Assembly: GCF_003444775.1 (NCBI RefSeq)
Contig: NZ_CP021081.1
Location: forward strand, 1,290,001-1,354,000
DNA length: 64,000 nucleotides
Direction of reading: 5' to 3'
DNA from: Deinococcus ficus
GTDB taxonomy: Bacteria > Deinococcota > Deinococci > Deinococcales > Deinococcaceae
How positions within the stretch are numbered: position 1 is the first letter of the stretch; each line of letters begins with the position of its first letter. A model generated the notes under the pieces. That model was given only the letters and a program-made list of their open reading frames with translations. It was not told the origin of the DNA and made no database searches. Below are positions 59,316 through 64,000 of this stretch, in pieces. Made by a program: the position numbers and the translations under genes.

Positions 59316-60109
59316 AGGCCCTCCAGGATGGTCACGTCCTCAATGACGCCCACGTCCACCGCGGGTTTCACGATCACGGTGCGGTTCACGTCGTTCGGGC
59401 CCAGCGGCAGCACTTCCTCCACGCGGCCCACCGGGATGCCCACCGGGTACAGGCCGCCCAGGCTGCTGGTCACCAGCATGTCCCCCTTCTTCAGCGGTAC
59501 GCCCCGCGAGAACTGCGCCTTCATGCGGTCCGGCGGGGAGCCGTGCGCCAGGCCCCGGCCGCCCTTGCTGCCCTGCAGGGTCACGCCCACGCTGCTTTCC
59601 GGGTCCACCAGCGCCACCACGGTGCACTCGGTGGGCGCGACCGCCACGACCTGCCCGACCAGCCCGCCCGGCACCGTGACCGGCATGCGCACCCGCACCC
59701 CGTGCCGGGAGCCGCGGTTCAGCGTGAGTCGCGCCAGCAGGGGGCTGGGGTCCACGGCGACCACCTGCGCGATGCCCAGCACGTTCGGGGCCTGCGTCTC
59801 GGTGATCTTCTGCAGCTGCCGCAGGCGCGTGACCTCGCGGGTGAGCAGCTCGTTGCGTTCCCGCAGCGAGGCGTTTTCCGCCTCGGCGCGTTCCAGGTCC
59901 CGGCCCAGCTTGCGTTCCTCGGTGAGGGTGGTGTACGCCCGGCGCAGGTTGTCGGCGGTGACCACGCCCACCCGGTTCAGGGGCGCGGTGGCGGAGCGCA
60001 GCGTGGCCGGCGACGCCACCTGGAACCGCGTGAGCACCAGGCTCAGCAGCAGCAGCCCGGCGTACAGCAGCGCAGCGCGGCTGCGCTGGTTCACGCGCCG
60101 CCCGGTCAC
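59312..60109 (-). CDS. mreC: Rod-shape determining protein MreC
   Basis: A 265-residue scaffold of the elongasome on the outer face of the membrane. One N-terminal helix (AALLYAGLLLLSLVLTRF) is followed by a coiled coil (about residues 65-100, LTEERKLGRDLERAEAENASLRERNELL) and the beta-barrel domain (AQVVAVDPSPLLARLTLNRGSRHGVRVRM, GLVGQVVAVAPTECTVVALVDPESSVGV). No mreB gene precedes it, unlike the common mreBCD order; maf and deoC do instead. GTG start overlaps the maf stop by 4 bases. Confidence 0.95.
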   Translation of the reverse strand: MTGRRVNQRSRAALLYAGLLLLSLVLTRFQVASPATLRSATAPLNRVGVVTADNLRRAYTTLTEERKLGRDLERAEAENASLRERNELLTREVTRLRQLQKITETQAPNVLGIAQVVAVDPSPLLARLTLNRGSRHGVRVRMPVTVPGGLVGQVVAVAPTECTVVALVDPESSVGVTLQGSKGGRGLAHGSPPDRMKAQFSRGVPLKKGDMLVTSSLGGLYPVGIPVGRVEEVLPLGPNDVNRTVIVKPAVDVGVIEDVTILEGL

Positions 60110-60723
60110 GCCCTGCCCACGCCCACTGCGCCCTGGACCTCACCCCACACCGGCACCCCCGCCTGCCGCAGCAGCCGGATCACGACCGACAGGGGAAAGC
60201 CCACCACGTTGCTGTACTCGCCCTCCACCCACTCCACCAGCGCGGCGCCCAAGTGCTGGATGCCGTACCCGCCGGCCTTGTCCAGGCCCTCGCCGCTCGC
60301 CGCGTAGTAGAGGCACTCGGCGTCCGAGAGGTCACGGAAGGTCACGGCGGTGCGCGGCACCTCCAGCCACTCCTGGGGGCCGTGCAGCACCGCCACGCCC
60401 GTGAACACGTCGTGGGTGCGCCCGGAGAGCGCGCGCAGGAACGCGGCGTTTTCCGCCGCGTCCGCCGGTTTGGCGAGCAGCCGCCCGCCCACCGCGACGA
60501 CGGTGTCGGCCGCGATCACCACGGCGTCCGGGTGCTGCGCGGCCACCTCCCGGCCCTTCAGCAGCGCCAGCTCGCCCGCCAGGCGCTGCGGGTCCGTCTC
60601 GGGACTGTCCTCGTCGGCGCCGCTCACGACCACTTCAAAGGGCACGCCCAGACTCGTGAGCAGTTCACGCCGGCGGGGACTGCCGGACGCCAGGATCACG
60701 CGCCCCCCCGCACCGCCCGGCAT
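60106..60723 (-). CDS. maf: Maf-family nucleotide pyrophosphatase
   Basis: A 205-residue house-cleaning enzyme that hydrolyses non-canonical or pyrimidine nucleoside triphosphates (dTTP/UTP or m7GTP types). Hallmarks are VILASGSPRRRELLTSLG near the N-terminus, DPQRLAGELALLKGREVA, VVIAADTVVAVGGRLLAKP and DVFTGVAVLH. Family members influence septum formation when overproduced, and maf beside mreCD is a conserved arrangement. The ATG overlaps the deoC stop by one base. Confidence 0.93.
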   Translation of the reverse strand: MPGGAGGRVILASGSPRRRELLTSLGVPFEVVVSGADEDSPETDPQRLAGELALLKGREVAAQHPDAVVIAADTVVAVGGRLLAKPADAAENAAFLRALSGRTHDVFTGVAVLHGPQEWLEVPRTAVTFRDLSDAECLYYAASGEGLDKAGGYGIQHLGAALVEWVEGEYSNVVGFPLSVVIRLLRQAGVPVWGEVQGAVGVGRA

Positions 60724-61385
60724 CAGTACCCGCCGCCGGTCTGCTCGCCCGCGACCAGCGCCACGCCGCCCGAAGTGCCCAGGCGCGTGGCGCCCGCCTC
60801 GATCATGCGCGCGGCGTCGTCCGGGGTGCGCACGCCGCCGGCCGCCTTGATGGCCGCGCGGCCCGCGATCACCTCACGCATCAGGGCCACGTCCTCCGGG
60901 GTGGCGCCGCCCGTGCCGAAGCCGGTGCTGGTCTTCACGAAGTCCGCGCCGCCGCGCACGGCCGCCTCGGTCGCGCCGCGTTTCTGCTCGTCGTTCAGGT
61001 AGCAGGTCTCGATGATCACCTTCAGCACCTGGTCCGGAATGGCCTGCCGCACCGCTCGGACGTCGGCCTCCACGGCTGCCCAGTTGCCGTCCAGCGCCGA
61101 GGCGATGTGAATGACCATGTCCACCTCGTCCGCGCCGGCCGCCACGCTGAGTTTCGCCTCCGCGGCCTTCTGCTCGGGGCTCACCGCGCCCAGCGGGAAC
61201 CCGCACACGGTCGCCACCTTCACGCCGCTCCCCGCGAGTTCCGCCTTCGCCAGGGGCACGTACACCGGGTTCACGCACACCGCGTAAAAGGCGTTGTCGC
61301 GGGCCTCCGCGCACAGGGTGCGGATGTCGGCGGCGGTGGCGGTGGCTTTCAGGAGCGTGTGGTCAATGTAGGGCGCGAGCTTCAC
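60723..61385 (-). CDS. deoC: Deoxyribose-phosphate aldolase
   Basis: Class I aldolase that splits 2-deoxyribose 5-phosphate into acetaldehyde and glyceraldehyde 3-phosphate in deoxynucleoside breakdown. The 220-residue product opens KLAPYIDHTLLKATATAADI, with AVCVNPVYVPLAKA, LKVIIETCYLNDEQK, the Schiff-base lysine in ADFVKTSTGFGTGGAT, and AAGGVRTPDDA. The GTG start is 7 bases after TACCAT. The coding frame is open further upstream but there is no support for it. It is the first gene of the deoC-maf-mreC-mreD-mrdA operon. Confidence 0.96.
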   Translation of the reverse strand: MKLAPYIDHTLLKATATAADIRTLCAEARDNAFYAVCVNPVYVPLAKAELAGSGVKVATVCGFPLGAVSPEQKAAEAKLSVAAGADEVDMVIHIASALDGNWAAVEADVRAVRQAIPDQVLKVIIETCYLNDEQKRGATEAAVRGGADFVKTSTGFGTGGATPEDVALMREVIAGRAAIKAAGGVRTPDDAARMIEAGATRLGTSGGVALVAGEQTGGGY

Positions 61386-61392
61386 ATCCCCT

Positions 61393-61398
61393 ATGGTA
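61393..61398 (-). promoter_or_regulatory. Leaderless -10 box of the deoC-mreCD-mrdA operon
   Basis: TACCAT, 7 bases before the deoC GTG. Confidence 0.45.
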
Positions 61399-61445
61399 CC
61401 CGCGCCCGCTTTTAGAAACGTGGAATACCTCGCGCGGCGCCGCGC

Positions 61446-61451
61446 TACCCT
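61446..61451 (+). promoter_or_regulatory. Leaderless -10 box of bcp-rpiA
   Basis: TACCCT, 7 bases before the bcp ATG. Confidence 0.4.
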
Positions 61452-61458
61452 GGGCGGC

Positions 61459-61956
61459 ATGACGGACGCCCCCCACCACGCGCTCGCTCCCGGTGACGCC
61501 TTCCCCGACTTCGACCTGCCCGACGCCGGCGGCACCCGCCACCGCCTCGCGCAGTACGAGGGCCGCTACGTGGTCCTGTACGCGTATCCCAAGGACGACA
61601 CGCCCGGCTGCACGAAAGAAGCCTGCGACTTCCGGGACCACGCCCGCCTGAAGGCGCTGGGCGCCGTGATCCTGGGCATCAGTGCCGACGACGCCGACAG
61701 CCACCGCCAGTTCGCCGAGAAGTACAGCCTGCCCTTCCCGCTGCTCACCGACGACGGCGCCCACTTCCTGAAGACGCTCGGGACGTACGGCGAGAAGAAC
61801 CTGTACGGCAAGGTCACCGAGGGCATCAAACGCCAGACCTTCCTGATCGGCCCGGACGGCCGGCTCGTGAAGTCCTGGCGGGCCGTGAAGGTGGACGGTC
61901 ACGCCGACGCGGTGGCCGGCGCCATCGAGGCCGATCAGGCGAAGGCCGGCGCATGA
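61459..61956 (+). CDS. bcp: Thioredoxin-dependent peroxiredoxin, BCP/PrxQ type
   Basis: Reduces hydrogen peroxide and organic hydroperoxides. The 165-residue product has the PrxQ motif YPKDDTPGCTKEACDFRD with peroxidatic Cys (about residue 52) and the resolving Cys five residues on, the atypical 2-Cys alpha arrangement. LGISADDADSHRQFAEKYSLPFPLLTDD is typical. The ATG is 7 bases after TACCCT, divergent from deoC across 73 bases. Its stop overlaps rpiA by 4 bases. Confidence 0.95.
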   Translation: MTDAPHHALAPGDAFPDFDLPDAGGTRHRLAQYEGRYVVLYAYPKDDTPGCTKEACDFRDHARLKALGAVILGISADDADSHRQFAEKYSLPFPLLTDDGAHFLKTLGTYGEKNLYGKVTEGIKRQTFLIGPDGRLVKSWRAVKVDGHADAVAGAIEADQAKAGA

Positions 61957-62639
61957 GCGACCTGGAAGCCCTGAAGAAGGAAGCGGCCCTGAAGGCCGTG
62001 GCGCTGGTCCGCAGCGGCGACCGCGTGGGCCTGGGCACCGGCAGCACCGCCAAGTACGCCATCGAGGAACTCGGGCGGAAACTCGCCGCGGGCGAACTGA
62101 CCGGCATCGTGGGCGTGTCCACCAGCGAGGCCAGCGAACAGCTCGCCCGGCAGGTCGGCGTGCCCACCGAACCCCTCGACCCCCGCCCCCTGGACATCGC
62201 CATCGACGGCGCCGACGAGATCGCCCCCAACCTCGACCTCGTCAAGGGCCTGGGCGGCGCCCTGGTCCGCGAGAAGGTCACGGAAGTGCAGGCCAGGCGC
62301 CTGATCATCATCGCCGACCACACCAAACTCGTGGGGCAGCTGGGCGAGAAGGCCCCCCTGCCCATCGAGATCCTGAAGTTCGGGTTCCTGAGCACCATCG
62401 ACCGCCTGCGGGCCTTCCTCCCCGGCGGGCAGCTGCGGCAGCCCGCCGCGCAGCCCTACGTGACGGACAACGGCAACTACATCTACGACGCCAGGCTCCC
62501 GGAGACCTTCGACCCGGCCGAGCTGGAACGCCGCATCAAGGGCACGCTCGGCGTGGTGGACACCGGCCTTTTCCTCGGCATGGCCGAGCGGGCCTTCGTG
62601 GCCGCGCCGGACGGCGTGCAGGAACTCACGCGGTCCTGA
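61953..62639 (+). CDS. rpiA: Ribose-5-phosphate isomerase A
   Basis: Interconverts ribose 5-phosphate and ribulose 5-phosphate. The 228-residue product shows GLGTGSTAKYAIEELG, the phosphate-binding VSTSEASEQLARQVGV, the catalytic AIDGADEIAPNLDLVKGLGGALVREK and IIADHTKLVGQLG. Starts in an ATGA overlap with bcp. Pentose phosphate supply sits well beside deoC and an oxidant defence gene, but the pairing with bcp is only context. Confidence 0.96.
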   Translation: MSDLEALKKEAALKAVALVRSGDRVGLGTGSTAKYAIEELGRKLAAGELTGIVGVSTSEASEQLARQVGVPTEPLDPRPLDIAIDGADEIAPNLDLVKGLGGALVREKVTEVQARRLIIIADHTKLVGQLGEKAPLPIEILKFGFLSTIDRLRAFLPGGQLRQPAAQPYVTDNGNYIYDARLPETFDPAELERRIKGTLGVVDTGLFLGMAERAFVAAPDGVQELTRS

Positions 62640-62682
62640 GCCGCGCGCCGCAACCTCGCACACGCACGCGCGGATCAGCGGG

Positions 62683-62688
62683 TACAGT
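62683..62688 (+). promoter_or_regulatory. -10 box of the YiaA-like gene
   Basis: TACAGT, 32 bases before the ATG. An AAGGAG site at 62710-62715 shows a normal short leader. Confidence 0.4.
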
Positions 62689-62720
62689 CGGGACACCCCC
62701 ACCGCCTTGAAGGAGACCCG

Positions 62721-63146
62721 ATGATCCAGCCCGCCTCCGCTCCGTCGCCCGCGTTCGTGGCCGTGTCCTGGGCCGCCGTGTTCATCGGCATGCTCGGGTA
62801 CGCCATCGGCATCTGGGTGTCGCCCATGCCGCTGAACAGCAAGGGCTTTTACCTCGTCACCCTGCTGTACGGCCTGTTCGCCGCGATCAGCGTGCAGAAA
62901 AGCGTCCGTGACCGGCTGGAAGGCATTCCAGTCACGGACCTGTACTTCGGGCTGTGCTGGCTCTCGGTGGGCCTGTGCCTGCTGCTGATGCTGATCGGCC
63001 TGTGGAACGCCCCGCTGCCCCTGGCGGAGAAGGGCTTTTACGGCATGGCGTACATGCTGGCCCTGTTCGGCGCGGTCGCCGTGCAGAAAAACGTCCGGGA
63101 CGGCGCCCGGAGCGCCCTCAGCTTCCCGCGTTCCGGTCCGGAGTGA
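62721..63146 (+). CDS. YiaA/YiaB-family inner membrane protein
   Basis: A 141-residue protein of two YiaAB two-helix domains. The two halves are visibly duplicated: FIGMLGYAIGIWVSPMPLNSKGFYLVTLLYGLFAAISVQKSVRD in the first and VGLCLLLMLIGLWNAPLPLAEKGFYGMAYMLALFGAVAVQKNVRD in the second (each quoted in parts). Both share KGFY and VQK.VRD. Four helices result. Function unknown. AAGGAG lies 5 bases before the ATG. It overlaps the convergent DUF255 gene by 29 bases. Confidence 0.88.
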   Translation: MIQPASAPSPAFVAVSWAAVFIGMLGYAIGIWVSPMPLNSKGFYLVTLLYGLFAAISVQKSVRDRLEGIPVTDLYFGLCWLSVGLCLLLMLIGLWNAPLPLAEKGFYGMAYMLALFGAVAVQKNVRDGARSALSFPRSGPE

Positions 63147-64000
63147 CCGCCCCGGCCGTGACCTCGCGCAGCTGACCGGCCAGCCCTTCCGGGTCACGCG
63201 TGGGCAGCCGGCAGGCGTGATTCAGGCACAGGTACGCCTGTCCGCCCCCGGGGCGGCCTTCCAGCACCGGGAGGTCGCCCCCTTCCTCGGCAGGGGTCAG
63301 GGCCACGAACGGCAGGTAATGCCGCGCCGCCTCGCGTTCCAGCGGGACGCGGTCCTCCGGTGTGCCGACGATCGCCAGTTCCAGGTGCGGGGCGGCCAGG
63401 AAGGCTGCGGCCTGCCACAGCCCGCCGAAGCCGCTGGCGGCCGCCAGAAGGTCGGCGGCGAAGGCGTTCACGGTGCGTTCCGCGATGGTCCGCGCGGCCT
63501 CGTCCGCGAAGTAGCGGTGCATCCACACGGCCAGCAGGGCCGCCGCCGCGTTGTCGCTGATGACTGCCGAGTCGAAGCCCGGCGCCTGCCGCGTGAGCAA
63601 TGTCTCGGCGCGGCCGCCGGTGGCGTAGAACACGCCGGCCGCGTCGTCCCAGAAGTCGCGGCGGCTGATCTCCCACAACTCCCGCGCCCAGCGCAGGTGC
63701 GCGAGGTCCCCGCCCGCCTGGAACAGCGCCACCAGCCCCAGCGCGTACAGGGCGTGGTCTTCCAGCAGGCCCTCCACCCGCGCCTGCCCTTCCTTGAAGC
63801 TGTGGCGCAGGGTGCCGTCCGGCAGGCGCAGCTCCCGGTGCATGAAGTCGGCGTTGCGGCGCGCGACATCCAGGTGGTGGGGTTCACCTAGGATGCGCGC
63901 GGCGTCCGAGAAGGCGGCCAGCGCCAGCCCGTTCCAGGAGGTGAGCACCTTGTCGTCGGTGCCGGGCTGCGTCCGGGCCTGCCGCGCCGCGAGGAGCCGC
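63118..64000 (-). CDS. DUF255 / YyaL (SSP411-like) thioredoxin-domain protein, C-terminal part
   Basis: About 294 residues of the C-terminal (alpha/alpha)-barrel region; the N-terminal thioredoxin-like DUF255 domain lies beyond the right edge. The segment RLLAARQARTQPGTDDK..LTSWNGLALAAFSDAARILG near the edge is a hallmark of the family (human SPATA20, B. subtilis YyaL). Repeated helix pairs follow (FSDAARILGE, LYALGLVALFQAGG, MHRYFADEAARTIAER). The family resembles N-acylglucosamine 2-epimerases and cellobiose epimerases; function is unsettled. The frame is open to base 64000. Confidence 0.88.
   Translation of the reverse strand, partial: RLLAARQARTQPGTDDKVLTSWNGLALAAFSDAARILGEPHHLDVARRNADFMHRELRLPDGTLRHSFKEGQARVEGLLEDHALYALGLVALFQAGGDLAHLRWARELWEISRRDFWDDAAGVFYATGGRAETLLTRQAPGFDSAVISDNAAAALLAVWMHRYFADEAARTIAERTVNAFAADLLAAASGFGGLWQAAAFLAAPHLELAIVGTPEDRVPLEREAARHYLPFVALTPAEEGGDLPVLEGRPGGGQAYLCLNHACRLPTRDPEGLAGQLREVTAGAVTPDRNAGS

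Overview
The window is 64 kb of very GC-rich bacterial chromosome, about two thirds G+C throughout. The gene content and promoter style point to Deinococcus. Signs include a PHP-domain family X DNA polymerase, fasciclin-repeat and TPR secreted proteins, and an unusually high number of genes whose -10 box (TANNNT) lies only 5 to 10 bases before the start codon, as expected for leaderless mRNAs. Composition is even. I see no insertion sequence, phage, CRISPR array, tRNA or rRNA gene, so this is core chromosome rather than an island. The species cannot be named from the sequence alone.

Layout, left to right. 0-12 kb: the end of a branched-chain amino acid type binding protein, PEP synthase (ppsA) divergent from its regulatory kinase/phosphorylase (ppsR), pgi, a membrane PIN/TRAM protein, coaE, a secreted TPR protein, and an overlapping hisJ-polX pair of PHP-domain enzymes. 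12-20 kb: a lipoprotein M14 carboxypeptidase, an arginine cluster (argF - Nudix - GNAT - argC) preceded by a tandem ARG-box-like operator, and a three-domain fasciclin protein. 20-30 kb: ftsK, a JAMM metalloprotease-like protein, a PEP-utiliser-like protein that has lost its catalytic histidine, a MacB/LolCDE-type ABC pair, a lipoprotein and a surface protein. 30-37 kb: alr, and on the minus strand the classic rpsB-tsf-pyrH-frr-cdsA-dxr-rseP series, without uppS. 37-46 kb: gamma carbonic anhydrase coupled to an unknown gene, marR plus a DHA2 efflux pump with an extra loop of about 200 residues, an AlaX-type tRNA editing protein, an S8 protease lipoprotein and a DUF2227 membrane protein. 46-53 kb: a YkgJ cysteine-cluster protein divergent from a small-molecule kinase, a beta-helix lipoprotein, upp, a WecA-type transferase with UDP-GlcNAc 2-epimerase, a lipid-kinase-like protein and a secreted TPR protein. 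53-64 kb: a P-loop NTPase with a TPR-like tail, the deoC-maf-mreC-mreD-mrdA operon, bcp-rpiA, a YiaA/YiaB-type membrane protein and the C-terminal part of a DUF255/YyaL protein.

How the parts fit. Several tight operons with 1- to 8-base overlaps are evident: hisJ-polX, Nudix-GNAT-argC, the ABC pair, dxr-rseP, marR-MFS, wecA-like-mnaA, deoC-maf-mreCD-mrdA and bcp-rpiA. The envelope is the main theme: cell-wall elongation (mreCD, mrdA, alr), lipid-linked glycan initiation (wecA-like, mnaA), phospholipid and isoprenoid synthesis (cdsA, dxr) and many exported proteins.

The least ordinary observations are the paired ARG boxes, the His-less PEP-utiliser, the PolX palm lacking its catalytic aspartates, a 14-codon leaderless mini-ORF ending on the dxr start, and the uncharacterised NTPase-TPR protein. 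I did not find a multi-gene system that is clearly undescribed.
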